Below are positions 7,196 through 14,240 of a stretch of 18,599 bases of DNA, piece after piece. The stretch lies in contig JACZTW010000027.1 in NCBI GenBank assembly GCA_022573485.1, forward strand, positions 1 to 18,599. The letters run 5' to 3'. Below the pieces are notes generated by a model that saw only the letters and a program-made list of their open reading frames with translations, was not told where the DNA came from and searched no databases. The position numbers and the translations under genes were made by a program. Position 1 is the first letter of the stretch, and the number at the start of each line of letters is the position of its first letter. The DNA comes from Planctomycetota bacterium. GTDB lineage: Bacteria > Planctomycetota > Phycisphaerae > UBA1845 > CAIVHJ01.

Positions 7196-7861
7196 ATGGC
7201 ACCACACAGCGGCAGCCCACGGGTAGCGCATACCCGCCACGCAGTGCTGCTCACGTTCGCCATCGACGGCGATCTGCGGTTCATCTCGCACCGAGACACG
7301 GTGCGCATGATGACCCGTGCCTTGGCGCGGTCCGGCCTTCCGGTGGCCTACTCCCAAGGCTTCAACCCCCGTGTCAAAATGGCGCTGCTCCTGCCCCGAC
7401 CCGTAGGGCTGGCCACCGATGGCGACTTGGCAGTGGTCCACCTGAGCGAGCCTCACGAGTTGGATCACATCGCATCTCAGCTCCGGGCGCAACTGCCTGA
7501 AGATGCACTCCTCCTGGAAGTGCAATCCCTGGAAAACTGCCGCCGACCGGAGTTGACTTCCGTGACCTACGAGCTCGAACTCGGCGCTGAAGCAGGCGTG
7601 AACTTACAGGCCGCCATCAGAGATTTTCTCGATTCCGATACCGTTATTATTCAGCGGCAAGATCGGCTGGGACAAAAGAAGCCGCCGCTGGACGTCAGAC
7701 CATTGGTCCAGGAGGTCGGGTTTGAGAACGGCATACTGACGTTTCTCACACGCTTCGTGGATAACCGTACAGCATCGCCCCGGGATGTGCTGAGCGTCTT
7801 ATCGCTTCCCTGGGAAGATCTGAGACACAGAACAAGACGCAGGAACATTGGATGGCAGTGA
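7196..7861 (+). CDS. DUF2344 (TIGR03936-type) protein, radical-SAM-linked family
   Basis: The 221-residue product has the features of the DUF2344/TIGR03936 family: a first strand (VLLTFAIDGDLRFISHRDTVRMMTRAL), then the signature GLPVAYSQGFNPRVKMALLLPRPVG and the following DGDLAVVHL. In many bacteria this domain is fused to, or encoded beside, a B12-binding radical SAM protein; no such partner is in this window. Its molecular function is not established. The frame is open from 7130, but the region before 7196 is not family-like, so the ATG at 7196 is preferred; neither start has a clear ribosome-binding site. Its stop overlaps the start of the ribonuclease gene by 10 nt in another frame, which argues for translational coupling and a role linked to RNA. 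Confidence 0.85.
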   Translation: MAPHSGSPRVAHTRHAVLLTFAIDGDLRFISHRDTVRMMTRALARSGLPVAYSQGFNPRVKMALLLPRPVGLATDGDLAVVHLSEPHELDHIASQLRAQLPEDALLLEVQSLENCRRPELTSVTYELELGAEAGVNLQAAIRDFLDSDTVIIQRQDRLGQKKPPLDVRPLVQEVGFENGILTFLTRFVDNRTASPRDVLSVLSLPWEDLRHRTRRRNIGWQ

Positions 7862-9702
7862 CACCGAAAAAGACACCCCGGCGCCGCTCCTCCGGCCGAC
7901 GAAGCCGCAAGCAGCACAAAACATCAGACGGCAGCTCCGAATCAACGTCGGCGCGCAAGGAGACGACAACACAACAGAAACAGTCGAGCGCGCGCACGTC
8001 GAAGCGGGGACAGAAAACCAAAACCGATGCGCAAGCCACGCCGGCCAAGACGCCACCGAAGGCAGACTCACCTCGACCAAAGAAGGGGGAAAAAACCTCA
8101 GGCCGGAGACGGAAAGAGTATACGACAACGCGCAGAACCACCGGCAGGGTCATGGTCGTCAATGTTTCTCAAGGCGAAGAGTGCCGCATCGCCATCGTGA
8201 GCGATGGCAAGCTTGAGGAGATCTTCTTCGAACGGCAGAGCGCCGCATCTCATGTCGGGAATATTTACAAAGGTGTAATCACAAATGTGGAGCCTGGAAT
8301 TCAGGCTGCGTTCATTGATTTCGGTATTGGCAAGAACGGATTTTTGCACATCTCCGACCTGCAACCACAGTATTTCCCTGGCCGCAAACACGGGTCGGAA
8401 GACGTGGGTCGCAAAATGGCCCGCCGCGACCGTCCTCCAATCCAAAGATGCCTCAAGCGTGGTGATGTAGTCATCGTGCAGGTCACCAAAGAAGGCATCG
8501 GGACCAAGGGCCCCACGCTGAGCACCTACCTTTCCATACCCGGCCGCTACCTGGTGATGATGCCCGGCATGAGCAAGCTGGGAGTGTCCCGAAAAATCGA
8601 GGACTTCGAAGTCCGCCAGGATCTTCGTGAGGTCCTCAAGGAATTGGAATTGCCGCGGGACATGGGTTTCATTCTGAGGACTGCGGGCCTGGGGCGAACC
8701 AAACGCGAGTTCCAGACCGATCTGCATTACCTTGAACGCCTGTGGAAGACCGTCGTACAGCGGATCAAGAGCGAACCCTCCCCGGCGGCGCTTTACCAGG
8801 AATCGGATCTGCTCGTGCGCACGATTCGCGATGTACTCACCAGCGATTTCGATGCCGTGGTCGTGGACGATGAAGAAACTGCTGAGCGGGCCAAGGAATT
8901 CCTGCGCATCATCATGCCCAGAAGCGTCAAGATGGTCGAGATTTACAACGGGCAGGAGCCGCTGTTCCACCATTATGATTTAGAGGTCGAGCTTGAGCGG
9001 ATCTACTGCAAACAAGTGCCGCTGCCATCGGGTGGGTCGCTGGTCATCGAATCGACCGAAGCGCTGGTGGCCATCGATGTCAACAGTGGTAAATATCGCG
9101 ATCGGAGCGATCCCGAAATGACGGCCTTCAATACCGACATGGAGGCCGCCAAGGAAATCCCCCGCCAATTGCGACTGCGCGATCTCGGCGGATTGATCAT
9201 CTGCGATTTTATTGACTTGCAGGATCTCAAGCATAAGCGCGAGCTCGAGAAAACGCTACGGCTGGCTCTTAAGGATCACAAAGAGCGCGTACAGATACTT
9301 CGCATGAGCCAATTCGGAATTATCGAGATGACGCGCCAGCGTCAGAGGGCTCCGCTCGAATCCAACATGTTCCAGGACTGCCCACACTGCCACGGCAGCG
9401 GCTCGGTCAAGAGCCCGGAAACGCTGACTCTGGATGTGATGCGCGCGATCCAGTCCGCCGCTCATCAGGAACACGTGTACAAGCTCACTGTGACCGTGCC
9501 CCCCAACGTCGGCTTTTTCCTGCTCAATCGCAGACGGGCCGCGCTCAGCCAACTGGAGGAGGAACTTGGTAGGCCCATCTCGATCAACATGGGCCCTCAA
9601 GACGGGGGCGATCAATACACACTTGAAGCGGAGGACGAGAGCGCCAGACCGATCAAGCTGGCGGGGATCCAACCGTCCTCAGGGGCGGACACGCGCAACT
9701 AA
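7852..9702 (+). CDS. rng: Rne/Rng family endoribonuclease (RNase E/G)
   Basis: This 616-residue protein is a single-strand-specific endoribonuclease of the RNase E/G family, acting in mRNA decay and rRNA processing. Residues 1-98 are a highly basic Lys/Arg/Ser/Thr/Gln-rich tail with no fold. The S1 RNA-binding domain follows (about 135-225; GNIYKGVITNVEPGIQAAFIDFG and GFLHISDL), then the DNase I-like catalytic part with the Mg ligands Asp409 (VAIDVNSGKY) and Asp452 (ICDFIDL). The zinc link is CPHC at 510-513, followed by HGSGSV. A small C-terminal domain ends the protein; the long C-terminal degradosome scaffold of E. coli RNase E is missing, so the tail here is at the other end. The start ATG at 7852 has AGGAA at 7841-7845 and overlaps the DUF2344 stop. 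Its last 24 nt overlap the convergent ridA gene. Confidence 0.95.
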   Translation: MAVTPKKTPRRRSSGRRSRKQHKTSDGSSESTSARKETTTQQKQSSARTSKRGQKTKTDAQATPAKTPPKADSPRPKKGEKTSGRRRKEYTTTRRTTGRVMVVNVSQGEECRIAIVSDGKLEEIFFERQSAASHVGNIYKGVITNVEPGIQAAFIDFGIGKNGFLHISDLQPQYFPGRKHGSEDVGRKMARRDRPPIQRCLKRGDVVIVQVTKEGIGTKGPTLSTYLSIPGRYLVMMPGMSKLGVSRKIEDFEVRQDLREVLKELELPRDMGFILRTAGLGRTKREFQTDLHYLERLWKTVVQRIKSEPSPAALYQESDLLVRTIRDVLTSDFDAVVVDDEETAERAKEFLRIIMPRSVKMVEIYNGQEPLFHHYDLEVELERIYCKQVPLPSGGSLVIESTEALVAIDVNSGKYRDRSDPEMTAFNTDMEAAKEIPRQLRLRDLGGLIICDFIDLQDLKHKRELEKTLRLALKDHKERVQILRMSQFGIIEMTRQRQRAPLESNMFQDCPHCHGSGSVKSPETLTLDVMRAIQSAAHQEHVYKLTVTVPPNVGFFLLNRRRAALSQLEEELGRPISINMGPQDGGDQYTLEAEDESARPIKLAGIQPSSGADTRN

Positions 9703-10143
9703 CTCCAATTCCACGGCGGCATTCAGGGGTAATTCTGCCACGCCCACGGCGGCGCGAACGTGGCGACCACTGTCACCGAAGAGCGCGACCAGGAAATCGC
9801 TGGCCCCGTTGGCCACCTTGGCTTGGTCGGTGAAGCCCGGACTGCTGTTGACGAACACCGCCACACGCACGATGCCCTCTAGGCGGTCGATATCCCCGCC
9901 AAACACCGAAGCCGCCGCCGCCAGGGCGTTAATGGCGGCGGTCTTGGCCGCCTCCTGAGCATCCGCCAACGACACTTCCTCCGGAACTTTGCCGGCGGCC
10001 GTCAACTCTCCATTCACCAGCGGCAACTGCCCACTTGTCAGAACCAATTCGCCGACCTGTTTCGCAGGGACGTATGAGCCAACCGGCGGTGCGACTTGCG
10101 GCAAGATGACGTTCAACTCGCGAAGGCGGGCTGTGATCGACAT
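9679..10143 (-). CDS. RidA family protein (YjgF/YER057c/UK114), long subgroup
   Basis: RidA proteins hydrolyse reactive enamine/imine intermediates, for example those released by PLP enzymes; some members have other roles. This 154-residue protein resembles the longer subgroup rather than the classical form of about 128 residues: it starts with ITARLRELNVILPQVAPPVGSYVP and contains LVLTSGQLPLVNGEL. The family's ligand-binding Arg is probably Arg130, in HVRAAVGVAELPLNAAVELE. The Glu of the classical VEIEAI block is represented by Glu145. Substrate specificity is not predictable. An excellent GGAGG at 10151-10155 lies seven nt before the ATG and is made by the last codons of scpA, so it is translated with scpA. 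It converges with the ribonuclease gene, sharing 24 nt (9679-9702). Confidence 0.9.
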   Translation of the reverse strand: MSITARLRELNVILPQVAPPVGSYVPAKQVGELVLTSGQLPLVNGELTAAGKVPEEVSLADAQEAAKTAAINALAAAASVFGGDIDRLEGIVRVAVFVNSSPGFTDQAKVANGASDFLVALFGDSGRHVRAAVGVAELPLNAAVELELVARVRP

Positions 10144-10145
10144 GA

Positions 10146-10946
10146 CTATTCCTCCGGTTCCAGCTCTGCGGGCTGCCCTTCGTCCGGCAGCATGTCAATT
10201 TCTCCGGTCTGAAGCGGCGTGGAATCGAGCAAATGGAGGATGATCGTCTCGAAACTGGTTTCTTGTTCAGCCCGCACACGTTTTGCTCGAACAAGCTCCA
10301 AAAGCGCCAGAAACAGCCCGATGATTTCGCCCTTGCTCCGCCCCTCGAACAGTTGCTCGAAACGGATCGACCCGCCTTCACGTTCCAGATAATCCGCGAT
10401 ATCGGCAGCGTGCAGCGCGATGGGCGTATCGTCGTAAAAGACTTCGTGCTTGCGGTCTGCCAAGCCAATGTCGCGCAAGACTTTGCTGAATGCTGAGAGC
10501 AAGTCCCAGACTTGAACTTGATCCAAATCGACTTCCGGTTCGCCTTCCGGCTGGGGCAGCATCGGGATTCTGCCGAATCGATTGGCCCGCTCCGCTGCCG
10601 ATGCGCCGAGCGCCTGGGCGGCATCCTTGAACTTCTTGTACTCCAGGAGTTGGTGTACCAGTTCCAGACGGGGGTCAACGATTTCCTCGTCGTCCTCTTC
10701 CGGCGGAGGCGTCGGCACGAGCAACCGCGATTTCATCTCCATCAGCGTCGCCGCCATCACCAAGAACTCGCCGATGTAGTTCGGGTCCAGTTTCTTGAGG
10801 AGTTCGACGTACGCCAGATACTGCTCCGTGATCCGGGCGATGGGAATGTCGTAGATGTCCACTTCCTCCCGCCGGATGAGAAACAGCAGAAGATCAAGCG
10901 GACCGTTGTAGCTGTCGAGTTGTACTTTGTAGTCTTCAGACATCAT
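10146..10946 (-). CDS. scpA: Segregation and condensation protein A
   Basis: ScpA is the kleisin subunit that bridges SMC heads with ScpB in bacterial chromosome condensation. From the ATG pair at 10946/10943 the product has about 266 residues; an in-frame start at 10982 would add 12 non-family residues and overlap trpS. The N-terminal SMC-binding region shows the classical YNGPLDLLLFLIRREEVDIYDIPI, then IGEFLVMAATLMEMKSRLLVP. A very acidic linker (PPPEEDDEEIVDP) and LVHQLLEYKKFKDAAQAL follow. The C-terminal winged-helix half includes IRFEQLFEGRSKGEIIGLFLALLELVR. scpB and smc are not in the window. The gene lies 13 nt after trpS and two nt before ridA on the same strand, so the three are probably one transcript. 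Confidence 0.93.
   Translation of the reverse strand: MMSEDYKVQLDSYNGPLDLLLFLIRREEVDIYDIPIARITEQYLAYVELLKKLDPNYIGEFLVMAATLMEMKSRLLVPTPPPEEDDEEIVDPRLELVHQLLEYKKFKDAAQALGASAAERANRFGRIPMLPQPEGEPEVDLDQVQVWDLLSAFSKVLRDIGLADRKHEVFYDDTPIALHAADIADYLEREGGSIRFEQLFEGRSKGEIIGLFLALLELVRAKRVRAEQETSFETIILHLLDSTPLQTGEIDMLPDEGQPAELEPEE
10151..10155 (-). promoter_or_regulatory. Shine-Dalgarno GGAGG for the RidA gene inside the scpA 3' end
   Basis: GGAGG on the minus strand lies seven nt before the RidA ATG at 10143. It falls within the Pro-Glu-Glu codons just before the scpA stop (10146-10148), so reading scpA to its end would open and load this site. Confidence 0.65.
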
Positions 10947-10959
10947 GGATGGCTCTATA

Positions 10960-11931
10960 TCATCCCACACATACGAGCCCACACGCCTCGCGGACCAGCT
11001 TCATCGTTTCTTGCGCTTCTTTTCTCGCCCTCTGTGCCCCTGCGACCAGGATGTCTTCCATTTCCTGCGGCCGGGCAGCCAATTCCGCGCGCCGTTCGCG
11101 CGCCGGACCAAACTCTTGCTCAAACAGCTCGACGATGCGCTTTTTGACGTCGCCGTAGCCGACTCCTCCGGCGCGATAGCGCTTGGCCCAGTCAGCCGCC
11201 TCCGCTTCGTCCGCCAGCAATTTCAGAATCGCGAACGCATTGCAGTTGTCGGGATTCTTGGGCGCTTCAACCGGCGTACTGTCAGTCTTGATGCTCATAA
11301 TGCGTTTCTTGACGATTTTGGGATCGTCGAACAGCTCGATGTGGTTGCCGTAGCTCTTGCTCATCTTCTGCCCATCGATCCCCGGCACGAACGGTGCTTC
11401 GCCCAACAGCGGCTCGGGCCGAACCAACACGTCGCATTTATATGTATTGTTGAAGTGCCCTGCCATGTCCTGCGTCATTTCGATGTGCTGCACTTGATCC
11501 TTGCCCACCGGCACTGCGTTCGGACGGTAGATCAGGATGTCCGATGCCATCAGGATCGGGTAATTGAAAAGCCCCATGGATGGCTGAACTCCCTTGGTGA
11601 TCTTGTCTTTGTAGGAGTGCGCCCGCTCCATCAGGCCTTTGCCGGTCACGGTGGCCAGGATCCAGGTCAGTTCGGTGACTTCGGGCACGTCTGATTGACG
11701 GAATAGTGCCGCCTTGTTCGGATCCAGCCCCAAAGCCACGTAATCCAGAGCCACGTCCAGCGTCAGCGCTTGCAATTCCGCCGGATTCTGAATGGTCGTC
11801 AGTGCGTGAAAGTTAGCGACGAAAAAGAAGCACTCGTGCTCTTCCTGCAGCGCGATATGCTGCTTCATTGCCCCGAAGTAATTACCCAGATGCAACTTGC
11901 CCGACGGCTGAATACCTGACAGAACCCGCAT
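10960..11931 (-). CDS. trpS: Tryptophan-tRNA ligase
   Basis: This class I aminoacyl-tRNA synthetase charges tRNA-Trp. The 323-residue length is normal. The HIGH-type motif is PSGKLHLGNYFGAM at residues 9-22, and the KMSKS loop is intact at 189-193 within GIDGQKMSKSYGN. The tryptophan pocket block MASDILIYRPNAVPVGKDQ (about 128-146), with Asp131, is also present, so the enzyme should be active. The ATG at 11931 has AAGGGAG at 11938-11944, six nt upstream. A promoter-like pair precedes it, and the intervening leader of about 23 nt is too short for a T-box or peptide attenuator. It heads a trpS-scpA-ridA run. Confidence 0.97.
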   Translation of the reverse strand: MRVLSGIQPSGKLHLGNYFGAMKQHIALQEEHECFFFVANFHALTTIQNPAELQALTLDVALDYVALGLDPNKAALFRQSDVPEVTELTWILATVTGKGLMERAHSYKDKITKGVQPSMGLFNYPILMASDILIYRPNAVPVGKDQVQHIEMTQDMAGHFNNTYKCDVLVRPEPLLGEAPFVPGIDGQKMSKSYGNHIELFDDPKIVKKRIMSIKTDSTPVEAPKNPDNCNAFAILKLLADEAEAADWAKRYRAGGVGYGDVKKRIVELFEQEFGPARERRAELAARPQEMEDILVAGAQRARKEAQETMKLVREACGLVCVG

Positions 11932-11960
11932 GCAAACTCCCTTACGCTTTGGCCGCCTGA

Positions 11961-11989
11961 AGTCTAGCCGACATCTCTGCCGCTCGCAA
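11961..11989 (-). promoter_or_regulatory. Putative promoter of trpS-scpA-ridA
   Basis: On the minus strand TTGCGA (11984-11989) is followed after exactly 17 nt by TAGACT (11961-11966), each matching four of six consensus positions. Transcription would begin near 11954, leaving a leader of about 23 nt that contains the AAGGGAG site of trpS. Confidence 0.4.
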
Positions 11990-12072
11990 CGACCGACTGG
12001 CCCTCACCAACACGGGTCACGGCCACCCGCTGCTTGAACTTCGCCGTCATAGGCCCAAGCGCCAACGTGCGT

Positions 12073-12100
12073 TTGCCGTGTTGCGCCGCGATGTTACACT
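12073..12100 (+). promoter_or_regulatory. Putative promoter of the phosphodiesterase gene
   Basis: TTGCCG (12073-12078) and TACACT (12095-12100) are 16 nt apart, each matching four of six consensus positions. The ATG at 12107 begins seven nt after the -10 element, at the expected first transcribed base. Together with the lack of a Shine-Dalgarno sequence this suggests a leaderless message. Confidence 0.4.
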
Positions 12101-12106
12101 GCTCGG

Positions 12107-13813
12107 ATGTATGATAACAGGATTCGTATCTTGGCCGGCGTTGCTGTGCTCTTCGCTACAGGATGCTTGGGCCCTCAGCAGCCTTCGATCAGTCTATCGA
12201 AGAAGGTTCACATCCCCGACAAGTCTGTGGTGATCTTCTTCATCGATGGCTTGGACCGCACACGGATGATGGGCTTGCTCGAAGCGGGTGAACTTCCCAA
12301 CATCAACAAATACTTCGTGGAGGGCGGCGTCGGCGTGCGACATGCCGTCACGTCCATGCCCGCCATCACCTATCCGAACTCCGTCTCGCTGCTCACCGGC
12401 TGTTTCCCAGGCCATCACGGCATCATGGGCAACCTGTGGTTCGACCGTTGCACTATGGAGATTCCCGACTACATCCACGCCGACAGTTTTCGCAGCGTCA
12501 ACAAACACTTCGATCGCCGAACAATCTACGAGGTCTTGCACGATCATTTCACGGTCAGCGTACAGTTCCACACGCGTCGCGGAGTGACGCACACATTCGA
12601 CAATCTCATAACCACGGCCATCGACTGGTATACGCACAATTTCAGCGCGGTGGACAGGCGAGTGGGCTACACGCTCAATAATGTCATTCGCTTGGCGAAT
12701 CGCGAAAAACGGTGGCCGACCGTGATGACGTATTACTTTCCCGGCGTTGACGAGACGGGACACCGCTTCAGCTCGGCCTCGCGCCGTTACGACGAAGCAC
12801 TGATGACCGCTGACCATTCGATCGGCATCGTCTGTGATGCGATCATCGCAAGCAAGCTGGCTGATCGGACGTATTTCGTGCTCACGACGGACCATGCCCA
12901 CGTCCCCACACCGGCGGATCGGCACTTCGACCTCGCCCGCTGGCTTGAGCAAGAATACGATCTGCGCGTGCGGGGCAAGCGGCTCAAGTCGAAATCCTAC
13001 GAGCGGCGTTTGAGGCAACTGAACAAGTATGACGTCATCCTTTTCACCGACGCAGGCCGGCGCGCGCTCATCCACTTGAGCGGGCGCGGCGGATGGTACA
13101 GCCGGCCGGAGCCGGAAACCGTCCTCGATCTCGCAGAAGCATTTTCTCAACTGCCGGCCATAGGCCTGACGACGTGGCGCGACGAGCATTCCAAGGTGCA
13201 AGTCCGCTCCCCTACTGGTGCCGCGCTCGTCGAGCGCAAGATCGAAGCGGAGACAACCCTCTACCGCCTGACGATCGATGGCACCGATCCGCTGGGATAC
13301 ACCGCTGATCCGACTTTGCGCGAATACGTCGCAGCCGGCTGGCACGACTCGCGAAGCTGGCTGGCAGCGACCGTCGAGACGGCCTATCCCGATTTTGTCC
13401 CACAGGTCGTCGAAATGTTCGACTCGCCGCGTGCCGGTGACATTGTGCTGTTCGCAGCCGAAAACTGGGCGTTCGATGAATGGCAGAGCGGGCACGGCTC
13501 CTGCCTGGCCCGTGACATGCACGTGCCGATGTACTTCGCCGGACCAGACTTACCCGCAGGAACACAAATTGATTATGCCCGAAATGTCGATATCATGCCC
13601 ACCATTCTCGATTTGCTTGGCGAAGCACATCGACTGAGCGATATTGAGCCGATCGATGGCCGAAGCGTTGCGGAGGAATTGCGACGTGCCGAGAATCAAC
13701 TCCAAGAATCCGCTCGTTCGCCTTCTGATTCGGGCGAGCTTTTATCCGACCCTCTTCCTCAACCGCGCAATGTGCGCCGTGGGCGTCTGGCGGCGGTGGG
13801 ACTGGATCGATGA
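12107..13813 (+). CDS. Lipoprotein phosphodiesterase, alkaline phosphatase superfamily (NPP type)
   Basis: The 568-residue product looks like a type I phosphodiesterase/nucleotide pyrophosphatase, a two-zinc hydrolase of phosphoester bonds. A short signal segment (residues 5-19) ends in FATGC, making Cys20 a likely lipidated residue, so the enzyme would act outside the cytoplasm. Metal and catalytic residues appear in family order: Asp47 (FFIDGLD), nucleophile Thr88 (PAITYPN), LLTGCFPGHHGI (95-106), Asp215 and His219 (GVDETGH), Asp262-His263 (TDHAH), and a C-terminal His near 462 (SGHGS). The substrate is unknown. The last 42 or so residues (from about 527) overlap the next gene, are rich in Arg, Pro and Ser, and do not look like part of the fold; they may be an extension after loss of an earlier stop. 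No Shine-Dalgarno sequence precedes the ATG. Confidence 0.88.
   Translation: MYDNRIRILAGVAVLFATGCLGPQQPSISLSKKVHIPDKSVVIFFIDGLDRTRMMGLLEAGELPNINKYFVEGGVGVRHAVTSMPAITYPNSVSLLTGCFPGHHGIMGNLWFDRCTMEIPDYIHADSFRSVNKHFDRRTIYEVLHDHFTVSVQFHTRRGVTHTFDNLITTAIDWYTHNFSAVDRRVGYTLNNVIRLANREKRWPTVMTYYFPGVDETGHRFSSASRRYDEALMTADHSIGIVCDAIIASKLADRTYFVLTTDHAHVPTPADRHFDLARWLEQEYDLRVRGKRLKSKSYERRLRQLNKYDVILFTDAGRRALIHLSGRGGWYSRPEPETVLDLAEAFSQLPAIGLTTWRDEHSKVQVRSPTGAALVERKIEAETTLYRLTIDGTDPLGYTADPTLREYVAAGWHDSRSWLAATVETAYPDFVPQVVEMFDSPRAGDIVLFAAENWAFDEWQSGHGSCLARDMHVPMYFAGPDLPAGTQIDYARNVDIMPTILDLLGEAHRLSDIEPIDGRSVAEELRRAENQLQESARSPSDSGELLSDPLPQPRNVRRGRLAAVGLDR
13672..13677 (+). promoter_or_regulatory. Shine-Dalgarno GGAGGA deciding the phosphatase start
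   Basis: GGAGGA sits nine nt before the GTG at 13686, inside the upstream phosphodiesterase gene. It favours this GTG over the in-frame ATGs at 13644 (no good site) and 13770 (which would remove the basic and hydrophobic N-terminal segment). Confidence 0.55.
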
Positions 13814-14237
13814 ACACGTCGCTGTGGGCGCACTGCCTTCGGCGCGTTTCCTGCAACAGCTCGCCGACGCAGGCATATCAGCCCTCGTGAACCTCTGCGT
13901 GGAATACAGTGGGAATGAGCGAAGGCTGGCGGCTCTGGGCATCACTCAATTGCATGTGCCGACGCTGGATTACCATCGACCCTCCGCCGACGACATCGCC
14001 CGAGCAGTTGATTTCATCAAAGAGCAAATCGAGGCAGGCAAGAAAACCTACATCCACTGCAAAGCCGGCAGAGGTCGCAGTGCGACCATCGCAGTCGGCT
14101 ATCTCATGGCGGCGCGACAGATCGGCGCCAAGGAAGCATTCCTGCACGTCAAGTCAATCCGGCCGAACATCGACAGCGACATCCCGCGCGCACCGGAAGT
14201 CGTGGCCTACGCGGAACGGATCGGGCTGAAGTCCTGA
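13686..14237 (+). CDS. PTPMT1-like dual-specificity phosphatase
   Basis: From the GTG at 13686 the product has 183 residues. The Cys-based phosphatase loop is HCKAGRGRS with nucleophile Cys125 and Arg131; the probable general acid is Asp95 in TLDYHRPS. The context resembles PTPMT1, the mitochondrial phosphatidylglycerophosphate phosphatase: WIDEHVAVGALPSA (40-53), then the loop followed by ATIAVGYLMA, and IRPNI near the end. Lipid phosphate hydrolysis in phosphatidylglycerol or cardiolipin synthesis is therefore plausible, but a protein or other phosphate substrate cannot be excluded. The N-terminal 30 residues include a basic then hydrophobic stretch that could hold it at the membrane. Its first 128 nt overlap the phosphodiesterase gene in another frame, and its stop is only three nt from that of the convergent hydrolase. 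Confidence 0.85.
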   Translation: MPRINSKNPLVRLLIRASFYPTLFLNRAMCAVGVWRRWDWIDEHVAVGALPSARFLQQLADAGISALVNLCVEYSGNERRLAALGITQLHVPTLDYHRPSADDIARAVDFIKEQIEAGKKTYIHCKAGRGRSATIAVGYLMAARQIGAKEAFLHVKSIRPNIDSDIPRAPEVVAYAERIGLKS

Positions 14238-14240
14238 GCC

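Noticed and set aside
8098..8973. 291-codon frame antisense to the RNase E/G gene
   Set aside because: It lies opposite the conserved S1 and catalytic regions; it has no ribosome-binding site and no family resemblance.
12194..13522. 442-codon open frame antisense to the phosphodiesterase gene
   Set aside because: The translation is low in recognisable motifs and rich in Arg/Val/Asp typical of a shadow frame in high-GC DNA, while the plus strand has intact catalytic motifs.
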